NCBI GenBank assembly: GCA_016125075.1
Contig: WGMO01000007.1
Location: 91,491-155,490, forward strand
Source of the DNA: Terrimonas sp.
GTDB lineage: Bacteria; Bacteroidota; Bacteroidia; Chitinophagales; Chitinophagaceae
Reading direction: 5' to 3'
Length of the DNA: 64,000 nucleotides
Shown here: piece by piece, positions 43,331-53,115 of the stretch
Numbering within the stretch: the first letter of the stretch is position 1
Layout: every line of letters begins with the position of its first letter
Made by a program: the position numbers and the translations under genes
The notes under the pieces: generated by a model
What the model saw: only the letters and a program-made list of their open reading frames with translations
Databases searched by the model: none
Told to the model about the DNA's origin: nothing

Positions 43331-45772
43331 CTAATTTTTTTCTTTATTGTTTAAGGCAATATCCAGAACCTGGCTCATATGCTTAACATAATGAAACTGC
43401 ATGCCTTTGATAAAGGCTGAATCGATCTCCTCCACATCTTTTTCATTTTGGGAACAGAGAATCACTTCTTTCAATCCCGCGCGCTTGGCAGCCAGGATCT
43501 TCTCTTTGATCCCTCCCACGGGTAATACCTGACCGCGCAGGGTAATCTCCCCTGTCATCGCCAGGAAGGGTTTCACCCTTTTCCCGGTGAGTGAAGAGGC
43601 CAGGGATGTCATCATAGTAACCCCGGCACTGGGGCCATCTTTTGGAACAGCCCCTTCAGGAACATGTACATGTATGGTCTTTTTTTCAAATATTTTCGGG
43701 TCAATACCATATTTGGATGCATTGGCCTGTAAATAGGTAAGGGCTGTGGTTGCACTTTCCTTCATTACGTTTCCCAGGTTGCCGGTTAGCTTAAGCTCAC
43801 CCTTACCATCACTGGTACTGGTTTCAATAAATAAGATATCGCCCCCTACATAGGTCCAGGCCAACCCTACGGCAACCCCGGGCATATTAGCGGTTTTATA
43901 AATCTCATTACTGTATTTGGGCTTCCCCAGGATTTTTTCAATATCCCTGGCCGAAACAACCGGTTTTAGTTTTTCTTTCATAGCATATTCCTTTGCCAGG
44001 AACCGCATCACGGAAGCCAGCATCCTGTCGAGTTCCCTTACGCCGCTTTCTCTCGTGTAATCCTGTATGATCTTTTCAATGACCCTGTCACTTATTTTGA
44101 AATTGATATTTTTTAACCCGTGGGCTTCCTTTTGTTTCGGGATCAGGTGTCGTTTCGCGATCTCCGTTTTTTCTTCAACGGCATACCCGCTGAGGTCGAT
44201 AATCTCGAGCCGGTCTCTCAAAGCTGGCTGGATATTTTGAAGATTGTTAGCCGTAGCGATGAACAGCACCTTGCTCAGGTCATATTCCAGTTCCAGGTAG
44301 TTATCATAGAAACTGTTATTCTGTTCCGGGTCCAGTACTTCGAGTAAAGCGGAAGAAGGGTCGCCCCGCATATCATTCCCCACCTTATCAACCTCATCCA
44401 GAATCATTACGGGGTTTGAAGTCTTTACCTTGCGCAATGATTGTAATATCCTTCCCGGCATGGCCCCGATATAGGTTTTCCGGTGACCCCTTATTTCACT
44501 TTCATCGTGCATGCCCCCCAGGCTTAACCGGACATATTTCCTGCCGATAGCGTGTGCTATACTTTTACCAAGAGAAGTCTTTCCAATTCCGGGCGGGCCC
44601 ACAAAGCAGAGTATCGGGCTTTTCATATCTCCCTTCAGCTTCAACACCGCCAGGTATTCCAGGATCCGTTCTTTTATTTTCGCCATCCCATAATGATCGT
44701 TATCCAGCACTTTTTTGGCTTTCCGGAGGTCGTAATAGTCTTCCGAATATTCAAACCAGGGAAGGTCAAGCATCAGGTCGGCATGGTTATAGACCACCGA
44801 ATAATCGGGTGTGCTGGGATGCATTCTTTCCAATTTCTGGATGTCTTTGTTAAACGCCTCTTTTGCAGATACCGGCCATTGCTTTGATTCAGCTTTTTTC
44901 TGTAAATCCTTTATCTCCCTTTCATTAGTATCGCCCCCCAACTCTTCCTTGATGCTCTTTAACTGTTGCTGCAGGAAATATTCTCTTTGCTGTTTATCCA
45001 GTTCAACCTTGGTCTTATTGGTTACCTTATTTTTGAGTTCGGCAAACTGCAGCTCTTTCTGCAACATCTGGGTCAGCTGACCTGCCCTTTCCTTAATATC
45101 GTTCAGCTCTAGCAGTTTTTGTTTTTCCCTGATCTCTGCATTCAGGTTACTGCATACAAAATTGATCAGGAAGGCTGGGTTCTCGATATTCTTTAAGATG
45201 ATGGCCGCCTCGGAAGGAATATTTGAAGAAAGGTTTACGATTTCAGCCGCCATGTCCTTGATATTGGAGACCTGCGCTGCAAATTCATCGCTTACCGGTA
45301 CTGCTGCTTCCTGCAAAACTTCAATACTTGCCTTGAAATAGGGATCCTCATCGGTAATGGACCTGATGATAAACCGGCTCCGGCCCTGTATGATGATCGT
45401 TGTCCCACCGTCGGGCATCTTGATCAGTTTTACAATTTTTGCCACGGTTCCTATATTTTCAAGATCGGCCACAATCGGGTCTTCAACTGTACTGTCTTTT
45501 TGTGCTACTACGCCTATCAATTTGTCAGCCTTATAAGCCTCCTGAACAGCTTTAATACTTTTATCCCGGCCAACGGTGATTGGTATCACCACGCCCGGGA
45601 ACAAGACCGTATTCCGGAGTGGCAGAAGGGGTACAATGCCCGGGATATCAATACCATCGTTGGTTTCGCCCTCGCTTTCATTTAATGGAATGATGGGGAT
45701 AAAGTCGGCTTCCTCTTCAGATCTTAACATTAATTCGCTGATATTCATTGATTCTTTTGTGTTTGACAGCAT
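43331..45772 (-). CDS. lon: Lon ATP-dependent protease
   Basis: An 813-residue cytosolic AAA+ protease. The N-terminal substrate domain (IVPLLPLRNTVLFPGVVIPI, about 46-65) is followed by a coiled region, an AAA+ module with Walker A GPPGIGKTS and Walker B VMILDEVDKV, then the protease domain. The catalytic Ser lies in KDGPSAGVTM (near residue 710) and the Lys in GGIKEKILAAKRAG (near 755). Length and all motifs match the LonA family. It is monocistronic by appearance, with a strong terminator 83 bases after the stop. Confidence 0.97.
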   Translation of the reverse strand: MLSNTKESMNISELMLRSEEEADFIPIIPLNESEGETNDGIDIPGIVPLLPLRNTVLFPGVVIPITVGRDKSIKAVQEAYKADKLIGVVAQKDSTVEDPIVADLENIGTVAKIVKLIKMPDGGTTIIIQGRSRFIIRSITDEDPYFKASIEVLQEAAVPVSDEFAAQVSNIKDMAAEIVNLSSNIPSEAAIILKNIENPAFLINFVCSNLNAEIREKQKLLELNDIKERAGQLTQMLQKELQFAELKNKVTNKTKVELDKQQREYFLQQQLKSIKEELGGDTNEREIKDLQKKAESKQWPVSAKEAFNKDIQKLERMHPSTPDYSVVYNHADLMLDLPWFEYSEDYYDLRKAKKVLDNDHYGMAKIKERILEYLAVLKLKGDMKSPILCFVGPPGIGKTSLGKSIAHAIGRKYVRLSLGGMHDESEIRGHRKTYIGAMPGRILQSLRKVKTSNPVMILDEVDKVGNDMRGDPSSALLEVLDPEQNNSFYDNYLELEYDLSKVLFIATANNLQNIQPALRDRLEIIDLSGYAVEEKTEIAKRHLIPKQKEAHGLKNINFKISDRVIEKIIQDYTRESGVRELDRMLASVMRFLAKEYAMKEKLKPVVSARDIEKILGKPKYSNEIYKTANMPGVAVGLAWTYVGGDILFIETSTSDGKGELKLTGNLGNVMKESATTALTYLQANASKYGIDPKIFEKKTIHVHVPEGAVPKDGPSAGVTMMTSLASSLTGKRVKPFLAMTGEITLRGQVLPVGGIKEKILAAKRAGLKEVILCSQNEKDVEEIDSAFIKGMQFHYVKHMSQVLDIALNNKEKN

Positions 45773-45851
45773 GTCATTAAAACATACTGAAGGCTAAAAA
45801 TACATTGAGAATATATAGTTGACAAGAAAGATGCCGGGAACTTTACCAACG

Positions 45852-45882
45852 TAAAAAGCCTTTCTCCCTAAAGAGAAAGGCT
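45852..45882 (-). terminator. Terminator downstream of the PorT-like gene
   Basis: Arms AGCCTTTCTC and GAGAAAGGCT (10 bases, perfect, 6-base loop). On the minus strand they are followed by TTTTTAC, directly after the outer-membrane protein gene that ends at 45906 and before lon. Confidence 0.85.
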
Positions 45883-45905
45883 GGTTTCAGGAATTATTGT
45901 AGATC

Positions 45906-46490
45906 TTAAAGTGCCAGTCCGACGGAAAGTTGTACTGCCTGGCTTTTCCATTGATCCTGGTTGTCTATATCATTGATATTGTTTAATCCGATAATATACC
46001 GGCCTGTAATCCTCAACTTAGCCAGGTTCAGTTGTACACCACCCAGCATGGAGAAATCGCCATGCTTAAAAGCATCGCCACCGTTTTGCAGGAATGTCCG
46101 GCTTTGATCCATCAGGATTCCAACCTGCGGGCCGGCCTGGAGATGAATCGGACCCAGTAACTTATAATCCAGCAAAATCGGGATGGAGAGATAATTGAGT
46201 TTGACCTTGCTCTGGTCTGAGCTGATTACATTCTGGTAAATTTCTTTGTAATTGCTGTCCAGTGTTGTTGAATACTGGTTGAATAACACTTCTGGTACGA
46301 TCCTGAATTTTGGGCTGATCCCAATTTCGGCAAACCCGCCGATATGATACCCGTAACGGAAAGCCTGGTTAAACGACTTTCCATCCACCTTGGTAACATT
46401 GGCGCCACCTTTAATACCCAGATGGAACTGTGCAGTGGCCGCCTGCACCATAAATAAAGCAATGATAACGGTAGCTAATTTTGTTTTCAT
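45906..46490 (-). CDS. Outer-membrane beta-barrel protein (PorT/OMP_b-brl_2 type)
   Basis: A 194-residue protein with a signal peptide (MKTKLATVIIALFMVQAATAQ) and eight amphipathic beta-strands. FHLGIKGGANVTKVDG after the signal and VPEVLFNQY, LNYLSIPILLDYKL and LQAGPQVGIL are typical of the PorT-like outer-membrane family of Bacteroidota. The last residue is not aromatic (VGLAL). The function of this member is not known; the family is a generic small porin group and should not be read as a true T9SS PorT. It is preceded by a 140-base intergenic region and followed by a strong terminator. Confidence 0.82.
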   Translation of the reverse strand: MKTKLATVIIALFMVQAATAQFHLGIKGGANVTKVDGKSFNQAFRYGYHIGGFAEIGISPKFRIVPEVLFNQYSTTLDSNYKEIYQNVISSDQSKVKLNYLSIPILLDYKLLGPIHLQAGPQVGILMDQSRTFLQNGGDAFKHGDFSMLGGVQLNLAKLRITGRYIIGLNNINDIDNQDQWKSQAVQLSVGLAL

Positions 46491-46630
46491 ATATTAAGTT
46501 TTAAGTTGGAATCAAAAATTCAACATTGATGCCATGAACCTGTTTTCGCTGTTAAATTGCCTTAACTTAAAAGAACTATAACATATAAATAAAATTAAAA
46601 TTGCATCGGAACTCTTAAGGATTTGTGAAA

Positions 46631-47680
46631 TCAAAATATGATGCCGGCATTCAGGGAAACCAGGGTGCTGAATTTGCCCTCCGTGGCAGGAAAATAATAG
46701 TCCAGTATCAGCTGTGGCTGGATGTAGCATTTACCAAATGCATATTCGCTTCTTAGATACAGGGTCAGTGCCAGGGGTTGAAATTGCAAGGCGTCGTTCA
46801 GGTAAGTATTCTCTGAATTGAATAACACATTTGTTCCGGTACGCAAAACGGTGGCATAGGTATTGGAAGACTGGTTAAATCCAAAATTCTGCGTACCGCT
46901 TGTGAAGTTCAGCTGGGGGGTGAGCCTGATATGGTCCTTACGGGAAAAGACATCGAGCCAGTAAAAGTCATGCCGTAAGGAAGTGACCACCGAAAAGTCC
47001 CTTACCGATTCTTCTGTATTCACTCTTGTAAACCCCCTGGCCCTTAAACGAAGATCTTCAATCAATGATTCCCTTTGCATATAATCTGAACGGCTTCCCC
47101 AGCCATAGCTAACGGAAAGGGATGGTCGCAACCACCATTTACGATAGGTGAAATACCCGTATACCTCATTCTGGAGTGGGGTGGTATAAAAGGGCAGGGA
47201 ATCTTTTGTAAAATACCGGGTAAAAGAAATACCGGTGGCGAATTTCTTATTCTTCAGGTAATCAAAACCAGGGCTTATATAAACCTGGTAAAGGTTCAGG
47301 TTCTCCCCGTCATTTACAATATTGCCCGTTGCGGTGATACTCAAACCCGACTTGTGGAAATAGGCGGCAGAAGGTGCGTACGTGAACTGCTGGGAAGATT
47401 GTAGATATACACTTGTTTTGCTGGTATAATTATAATATCCTTTTCCCAGGGATACCCCAGCCATAAAATAACTGTGGGGTTTTGAAATCGAATCCAGGAA
47501 AGCGGCAAATTCATCGAAAAGGAAATCATACGACAGGTCAGCCGTATCTGTCAGGGCAAAATCATCCTGCGGAATAGACAAGGAATCCTTTTCTGGGGTC
47601 TGTGCAAAAAGAATTTGTGCCGGTAAAAATAATACCAGGAACAGCATCAACCATTTTTGAGGAGGCGGCAGTCGCGTCAT
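46631..47680 (-). CDS. Outer-membrane beta-barrel protein of unknown function
   Basis: A protein of about 349 residues. The frame is open to 47713, but the second ATG (about 47680) gives a clean signal peptide (LMLFLVLFLPAQILFAQ). After an acidic segment (DFALTDTADLSYDFLFDEF), the protein consists of alternating strands such as SYFMAGVSLGKGYYNYTSK, GLSITATGNIV, FATGISFTRYFTK, WLRPSLSVSYGWG and HDFYWLDVF, ending LVSLNAGIIF with a C-terminal aromatic residue, the usual barrel signal. I do not recognise the family. It is on the same strand as the PorT-like gene, 140 bases upstream of it, with no hairpin seen between them. Confidence 0.72.
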   Translation of the reverse strand: MTRLPPPQKWLMLFLVLFLPAQILFAQTPEKDSLSIPQDDFALTDTADLSYDFLFDEFAAFLDSISKPHSYFMAGVSLGKGYYNYTSKTSVYLQSSQQFTYAPSAAYFHKSGLSITATGNIVNDGENLNLYQVYISPGFDYLKNKKFATGISFTRYFTKDSLPFYTTPLQNEVYGYFTYRKWWLRPSLSVSYGWGSRSDYMQRESLIEDLRLRARGFTRVNTEESVRDFSVVTSLRHDFYWLDVFSRKDHIRLTPQLNFTSGTQNFGFNQSSNTYATVLRTGTNVLFNSENTYLNDALQFQPLALTLYLRSEYAFGKCYIQPQLILDYYFPATEGKFSTLVSLNAGIIF

Positions 47681-47794
47681 GATTAAATAATGAAAATCAC
47701 TTTCAAGTGGCATTTGACCGGCATATCAACTAAAAGTTTAATATACAGTAGAATATAGTAACGCTACTGCAGCCTTTTTATTGAATAAATACCT

Positions 47795-49045
47795 TTAAAC
47801 CAGCTCGATAACTGTTATTTCCGGTAAAATCCCTACCCTGCCGGGATACCCGATAAACCCGTAGCCCCGGTTGATATAGAGTTTTTGCCGGTCTGACTCA
47901 TACAGACCCGCCCATTGTTTGTAGACATATTGTACCGGGCTCCATTTAAAACCCGGAATTTCCACCCCGAACTGCATGCCATGGGTATGGCCCGACAACA
48001 TCAGGTCAATATCCTTATACTGTTGTACAACTTCGGCCTGCCAGTGTGAGGGATCATGGCTCATTAGGATTTTAAAAGGATGTTCTGCGGCACCCTGGTA
48101 GGCTTTCGACAGGTCGCCATAACTCCTGAAATTTGACTTACCGCTGATATTCTGTACCCCGATCAGGGAAATGGTCTGACCGTTTTTTTCAAGAGTATGA
48201 TTTTCATCCATCAGCAGTCGCCATCCCATTGCGGCATGTACCTGTTTGAGTCTTTCAAGATTATTCTTTTTCTCCTCCTCCGAATCCCAATGGGTATAAT
48301 CTCCATAATCATGGTTTCCCAGGGTCGAAAACACACCTATAGGCGCCGCCAGCCTTCCAAAAAGATCCTGGTAATCATCCATCTCTTCGGCTTTATTATT
48401 CACCAGGTCGCCGGTAAATAATATCAGGTCGGGTTTTTCTTTCATGATCTTATCAACTCCCTTGCTTACCGCTGCCTTATCAGCAAAGCTGCCGGAATGG
48501 ATATCAGAAATATGGATAATCTTCATGCCTTTGAATGCGGATGGAAGGTTGTTAAAAGCAAGTCGATGTCGCCTGATCTCGTATCGGTACTTGTTGCCAA
48601 ATCCATATAAAAGGGTGCCAAAAAGTCCGCCCCCCGCTAGCATGCCCGCCCAACTCAAAAACACTGATCTCGAAATACCATTGTCAGTTGCCATACTATT
48701 ATTAGCGGAAGCCGGGAAAAACAATTTTCCGGAAACCCATTGAACAGACCTTCTGAGATCATCCACAAGGAAAAATACAGCGGCGATCAGTTTGGCAAAA
48801 AACAAACCGGCAATGATGGCAAATACCGTAGTCCTGAATATCCTGCTGATATTTTCAAAATTGAGATAGGGTAATAATATTAGTAACAGGATGGCCGATA
48901 GGGACAAAATCCAGTAAGCCACTTGAATTATCATCCGGGTCCTAGTTCCGGAAGATTGGGTCAGCAATTTCACGGCCTGGAAAACATAGAGATCCAACAG
49001 CACCATAAAAGCCAGTAATATCCACCAAAAAGGAGAATTTCTCAT
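47795..49045 (-). CDS. Membrane-anchored metallophosphoesterase (YkuE-like)
   Basis: A 416-residue protein with four or so hydrophobic helices in residues 1-150 and a calcineurin-like phosphoesterase domain from about 170. The metal-binding series is complete: DIHSG, GDLVNN, GNHDYGD, MSHDPSH and GHTHGMQ. Relatives such as YkuE are UDP-2,3-diacylglucosamine- or phospholipid-related phosphatases, but the substrate is not certain. The gene stands alone, divergent from the UPF0173 gene across 137 bases. Confidence 0.88.
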   Translation of the reverse strand: MRNSPFWWILLAFMVLLDLYVFQAVKLLTQSSGTRTRMIIQVAYWILSLSAILLLILLPYLNFENISRIFRTTVFAIIAGLFFAKLIAAVFFLVDDLRRSVQWVSGKLFFPASANNSMATDNGISRSVFLSWAGMLAGGGLFGTLLYGFGNKYRYEIRRHRLAFNNLPSAFKGMKIIHISDIHSGSFADKAAVSKGVDKIMKEKPDLILFTGDLVNNKAEEMDDYQDLFGRLAAPIGVFSTLGNHDYGDYTHWDSEEEKKNNLERLKQVHAAMGWRLLMDENHTLEKNGQTISLIGVQNISGKSNFRSYGDLSKAYQGAAEHPFKILMSHDPSHWQAEVVQQYKDIDLMLSGHTHGMQFGVEIPGFKWSPVQYVYKQWAGLYESDRQKLYINRGYGFIGYPGRVGILPEITVIELV

Positions 49046-49182
49046 AAAAGCCGAAGTTATTATTGATTATTAAAGGAATGCCTGTTCAAGGGTAAATATT
49101 TCCTATTCAACAACAGAAATGCCATTTAGTTCCTGCAAATAAGCCATTAAGCTTATTTTTGCCAACCGCAGTATATCATATT

Positions 49183-49863
49183 ATGACAGTAACCTATTTT
49201 GGACATTCCTGCTTTTCAGTGGACGTATCGGGAAAGAAAATATTGTTCGATCCCTTTATTACACCCAACGAGCTGGCGGCACATATCAGCCTTGCTGAAA
49301 TAGAGGCCGATTATATCCTGTTGTCGCATGGCCATATTGACCATATTGCCGATTGTATCGCCATTGCCCAATCTACCGGTGCCAAAGTGGTTTGCAGTTG
49401 GGAGATCCATGAATGGCTGCAGAAGCAAAAACTGAACAATACCCATCCCATGAATACCGGAGGACAATGGGATTTTGGCGATTTCAGGATAAAATGCACG
49501 ACTGCACAGCATTCTTCCGGTTTACCCGATGGCAGTTATGGCGGAAACCCAATGGGATTTATTGTTTATGCAGCAGAAGGGTCCTTCTATTATTCAGGTG
49601 ATACAGCCCTTACACTTGATATGCAACTCATTGCAGATTGGGCAAAATTAAATTTTGCCGTTTTGCCCATAGGGGACAACTTTACCATGGGTGTAGAAGA
49701 TGCCATAAAATCTGCAAAAATGGTAGGGGCAGCAACTGTGATTGGCGTCCATTTTGATACATTTGGATTCATCAGGATCGACCATGAGCAGGCCGTTCAG
49801 CGTTTTGCAGCTGCCGGTATTCAACTGCATCTTATTGACATTGGAAAAAGCATTTCTTTATAA
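49183..49863 (+). CDS. UPF0173 metallo-beta-lactamase-fold hydrolase
   Basis: A 226-residue cytosolic protein. I start at the ATG at 49183 (the frame reaches a TTG at 49159). It carries TYFGHSCF at the start, LLSHGHIDHIADC (the HxHxDH zinc motif, near 50-55), a His in TAQHSSG, the GDTAL Asp and the final VIGVHFDTF His, all typical of UPF0173. The physiological substrate of this family is not established. It precedes parA by 23 bases on the same strand. Confidence 0.9.
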   Translation: MTVTYFGHSCFSVDVSGKKILFDPFITPNELAAHISLAEIEADYILLSHGHIDHIADCIAIAQSTGAKVVCSWEIHEWLQKQKLNNTHPMNTGGQWDFGDFRIKCTTAQHSSGLPDGSYGGNPMGFIVYAAEGSFYYSGDTALTLDMQLIADWAKLNFAVLPIGDNFTMGVEDAIKSAKMVGAATVIGVHFDTFGFIRIDHEQAVQRFAAAGIQLHLIDIGKSISL

Positions 49864-49886
49864 AATTTTAAGTACAGGTTCAGATT

Positions 49887-50690
49887 ATGGCAAGAGTTAT
49901 AGGAGTAGCAAATCAAAAAGGAGGAGTTGGAAAAACAACAACAGCCATTAATGTGGCAGCCAGCCTGGCAGTATTGGAATATAAAACATTACTGGTAGAT
50001 GCCGACCCGCAGGCCAATAGTACCACCGGTGTAGGTTTTGACCTTCATAATATTACCCAGAGCCTTTATGACTGCATGGTCAATGAAGCTGCGGCAAGAG
50101 ATGTTATCCTGAAAAGCGATATCCCCAATCTTGACCTGATCCCTTCCCATATCGACCTTGTGGGTGCGGAAATTGAAATGATCAATTATCCCAACCGGGA
50201 AATGGTCCTTAAAAATATCCTGGAACCGGTAAAGGGCGATTATGATTTTATCATCATTGATTGCTCTCCTTCACTGGGATTGATCACTGTTAATGCCCTG
50301 ACAGGCGCCGATGCCGTGATTGTTCCGGTTCAGTGCGAATTCTTTGCACTGGAAGGACTGGGCAAACTACTCAATACCATAAAAATTGTTCAAAGCCGGC
50401 TGAATACCTCACTTGTCATAGAAGGAATCCTCATGACCATGTATGATGGCAGGCTCAGATTATGCAACCAGGTTGTCAGCGAGGTAAGAAGGCATTTTGA
50501 AGACCTGGTTTTTGATACGATCATTCATCGTAATGCAAAACTCAGCGAGGCACCCAGTGTGGGCAAGCCCGTGATTCTTTATGATGCCAAATGTAAGGGA
50601 TCGGTGAATTACCTTAACCTTGCCAAGGAAATATTACAGAAAAACGATATGACAAAGATCCGCCAGGAAGAAAGAATCATGGAGTTATAA
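49887..50690 (+). CDS. parA: Chromosome-partitioning ATPase ParA/Soj
   Basis: A 267-residue deviant Walker A ATPase. KGGVGKTTTAINVAAS (11-26) is the nucleotide loop with the signature Lys, LLVDADPQAN is Walker A-prime and YDFIIIDCSPSLG is Walker B. It drives origin segregation together with ParB and parS. The parB start is 26 bases downstream. No parS (TGTTTCACGTGAAACA-like) site was noticed nearby. The gene order parA-parB-DUF5683-dapB is characteristic of Bacteroidota, which places this region on the chromosome rather than a plasmid. Confidence 0.96.
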   Translation: MARVIGVANQKGGVGKTTTAINVAASLAVLEYKTLLVDADPQANSTTGVGFDLHNITQSLYDCMVNEAAARDVILKSDIPNLDLIPSHIDLVGAEIEMINYPNREMVLKNILEPVKGDYDFIIIDCSPSLGLITVNALTGADAVIVPVQCEFFALEGLGKLLNTIKIVQSRLNTSLVIEGILMTMYDGRLRLCNQVVSEVRRHFEDLVFDTIIHRNAKLSEAPSVGKPVILYDAKCKGSVNYLNLAKEILQKNDMTKIRQEERIMEL

Positions 50691-50716
50691 AATAGCAGTA
50701 AAGAAACTTGAATGAA

Positions 50717-51634
50717 ATGACCAGTCCAAAACAAAATAAAGAAGCATTAGGCAAAGGTATCCGGTCACTGTTACAGGGGATAGATGCTGACCTGAAAACT
50801 AATAGTGGAACCCTGAAAAACACCATCACCGAATCAGCAACCGGCATTTCAAGAATTGCCGTTGAAGCCATTGAAACAAATCCCAAGCAACCCCGAAGGG
50901 ATTTCGACGAACAGTCGCTGCAGGAACTGGCAGCATCCATTAAAACACACGACATCATCCAACCGGTAACCGTCGCAAAACTGCCCAGCGGAAAATACCG
51001 CTTGATTTCAGGCGAACGAAGATGGAGGGCCACAAAACTGGCGGGCATTAAAGATATCCCTGCTTATGTACGACAGGCAAACGACCAGCAATTGCTGGAA
51101 CTGGCCCTGCTGGAAAACCTGCAGCGGGAAGACCTCAATGCCATTGAGATCTCCCTGAGTTATAAGCGAATGATGGATGAACTGAATTATACACAGGAAC
51201 AGGTCGCTGACAGGATGGGATTTGACCGGAGTACGGTGACCAATTATATCCGACTATTAAAACTACCCCCAGATATACAGGTGGCCCTGAGAAAATTGGA
51301 AATCAGCATGGGTCATGCCAGGGCATTGATTAATGTTGATACGGTCGATAAACAACTCTATATTTATAAAGAGATAAAAGCAAAAGGGCTTTCTGTCCGT
51401 CAAACTGAATCGATCGTTCGCAACCTGAACAAACAGGAGGGGGCTGTTAAAAAACCGGTAAAAAGTTCCTTACCCCATGCCTTTCAGAAAATTGAAGATA
51501 AATTAGCCTCCCATTTCGGCACCCGGGTAAAACTCAAACACAGCAATAATGGCAGCGGACATATCACTTTTGAATATTACTCGCTGGAAGAACTGAACAA
51601 ACTGCTCGGGCAACTCGAAGTATCAGTTGATTAA
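50717..51634 (+). CDS. parB: Chromosome-partitioning protein ParB/Spo0J
   Basis: A 305-residue DNA-binding CTPase. I start at the ATG at 50717 (the frame reaches a TTG at 50708). The N-terminal KEALGKGIRSLL is the ParA-stimulating peptide. Box I is KPRRDF-like PKQPRRDF, the CTP-binding box is SGERRWRATKLAG, and the helix-turn-helix is YTQEQVADRMGFDRSTVTNYIRLLKL (given as two parts: YTQEQVADRMGFDR and STVTNYIRLLKL). The C-terminal dimerisation domain ends with the HITFEYYSLEELNKLLGQL region. It is cotranscribed with parA. Confidence 0.96.
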   Translation: MTSPKQNKEALGKGIRSLLQGIDADLKTNSGTLKNTITESATGISRIAVEAIETNPKQPRRDFDEQSLQELAASIKTHDIIQPVTVAKLPSGKYRLISGERRWRATKLAGIKDIPAYVRQANDQQLLELALLENLQREDLNAIEISLSYKRMMDELNYTQEQVADRMGFDRSTVTNYIRLLKLPPDIQVALRKLEISMGHARALINVDTVDKQLYIYKEIKAKGLSVRQTESIVRNLNKQEGAVKKPVKSSLPHAFQKIEDKLASHFGTRVKLKHSNNGSGHITFEYYSLEELNKLLGQLEVSVD

Positions 51635-51637
51635 ACC

Positions 51638-52300
51638 ATGAAGACAATCATATCGCTTCTTATACTGATTACCCTTGTTTCCCTTTCTTTTGACAGTGAT
51701 GGACAGGAAACCCCGGTCTTGACGGATGCAGCGTCCACACCGCAAAACACAATTCAAAAACCAGTTACCCAACCCGCAAGGTCTGCCCAGGTAAAGATCG
51801 ATACCAGCCATACCGTTAACTATGCAAAAAAAGCCGCGCTTCGTTCTGCTTTGATTCCAGGCTGGGGACAGGCATACAATAAGAAATACTGGAAAATACC
51901 CATCGTCTATGCCGGGATTGGCATCAGCGCTTATGTATTTTTTGATAATATCAACGTCTACAAAGAATATAAGTTTGCCTATGCCGCCAGGATCAAGGCA
52001 CAATCGGGTATCCCTTCTGACTCCACCGATTATTATCAGCTGGCCGATCTTTACAAACTGATCAGCCCCGAATCCATCCGGAATGGCAGAGATCAGTTCA
52101 GACGCTATATCGATTACTCCGTGCTGACCTTTATCCTTTTATGGGGACTCAATGTAGTGGATGCGGCCGTGGACGCCCATTTGAGAAGTTTTGATATATC
52201 GCCCGACCTCAGTATGAAGATCAAACCCTCCCTCAATCCTGTTTATAACAGCGCCGGCATCAGCCTTGTGTTTACGATCGGAAAGAATCATACAAAATAA
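51638..52300 (+). CDS. DUF5683 membrane protein
   Basis: A 220-residue protein with a signal-like N terminus (MKTIISLLILITLVSLSFDSD), a linker rich in Thr and Gln, and a core RSALIPGWGQAYNKKYWKIPIVYAGIGISAYVF (in parts: ALIPGWGQAYN, KKYWKIPIVYAG). This is the DUF5683 pattern, with GWGQxYN followed by hydrophobic segments. A second hydrophobic stretch is YSVLTFILLWGLNVVDAAVDAH. The function is unknown, although the family is conserved between parB and dapB in many Bacteroidota. It starts 3 bases after parB. Confidence 0.88.
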   Translation: MKTIISLLILITLVSLSFDSDGQETPVLTDAASTPQNTIQKPVTQPARSAQVKIDTSHTVNYAKKAALRSALIPGWGQAYNKKYWKIPIVYAGIGISAYVFFDNINVYKEYKFAYAARIKAQSGIPSDSTDYYQLADLYKLISPESIRNGRDQFRRYIDYSVLTFILLWGLNVVDAAVDAHLRSFDISPDLSMKIKPSLNPVYNSAGISLVFTIGKNHTK

Positions 52301-52385
52301 TTTATCTTCACGGCTGTGATTTTCATCTTACGGGAAGACTGCAACACGGGAATCTTACTGAATACAATACAAATACTGACTTTAT

Positions 52386-53102
52386 ATGAAAATAGCCCTG
52401 ATTGGTTATGGGAAAATGGGAAAAGCCATTGAAGAAATTGCCCTTCAACGACATCACGAGATTGTGTTGCGGATCAATGATGAAAACCTGGAAGACTTTA
52501 CAAAACAGCGGCTTGAAAAAACAGATGTTGCCATAGAGTTTACCGGCCCCCACAGTGCCTTCGAAAACCTAAAACAATGTATAAACTGGAACATACCCGT
52601 GGTTTGTGGTTCAACCGGATGGCTGGATCAGCTGTCTTCCATAAAAACACTTTGCACGGCAATGAACGGATCTTTTATCTATGCGAGTAATTTTAGTGTA
52701 GGGGTTAATATCTTTTTTGCTGTCAATAAAAGGCTGGCGCAGTTGATGCAGGATCACCTGGAGTACGATATCGAAATAGAAGAGATCCACCATACCCAGA
52801 AAAAAGATGCTCCCAGCGGTACGGCGATCACTATTGCTGAACAGATACTGGAACTAAACAGCCATAAAAAAAAATGGATCAACCAGCCCACTGCCTATAA
52901 AGAGGAACTCCCCATCATCAGCAAAAGAATCGATCCTGCACCCGGGACACATACCGTTAAATACATCTCCGTAACGGATGATATTGAAATCAGGCACACC
53001 GCGCATAACCGAACCGGTTTTGCCCTGGGTGCTGTGCTTGCGGCGGAGTATATTCAGGATAAAAAAGGGATCTTCACAATGAAGGATGTACTGGGTATTT
53101 AA
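52386..53102 (+). CDS. dapB: 4-hydroxy-tetrahydrodipicolinate reductase
   Basis: A 238-residue lysine and diaminopimelate biosynthesis enzyme. The nucleotide loop is IGYGKMGKAI (6-15), the mid block is EFTGPHSAFEN, and the substrate-binding signature is EIHHTQKKDAPSGTA (near 137-151), with the His-His and Lys typical of DapB. It is shorter than E. coli DapB (273), as is normal in Bacteroidota. It follows DUF5683 after 85 bases and precedes the histidine kinase by 13. Confidence 0.96.
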   Translation: MKIALIGYGKMGKAIEEIALQRHHEIVLRINDENLEDFTKQRLEKTDVAIEFTGPHSAFENLKQCINWNIPVVCGSTGWLDQLSSIKTLCTAMNGSFIYASNFSVGVNIFFAVNKRLAQLMQDHLEYDIEIEEIHHTQKKDAPSGTAITIAEQILELNSHKKKWINQPTAYKEELPIISKRIDPAPGTHTVKYISVTDDIEIRHTAHNRTGFALGAVLAAEYIQDKKGIFTMKDVLGI

Positions 53103-53115
53103 GGGATAAGCTTGT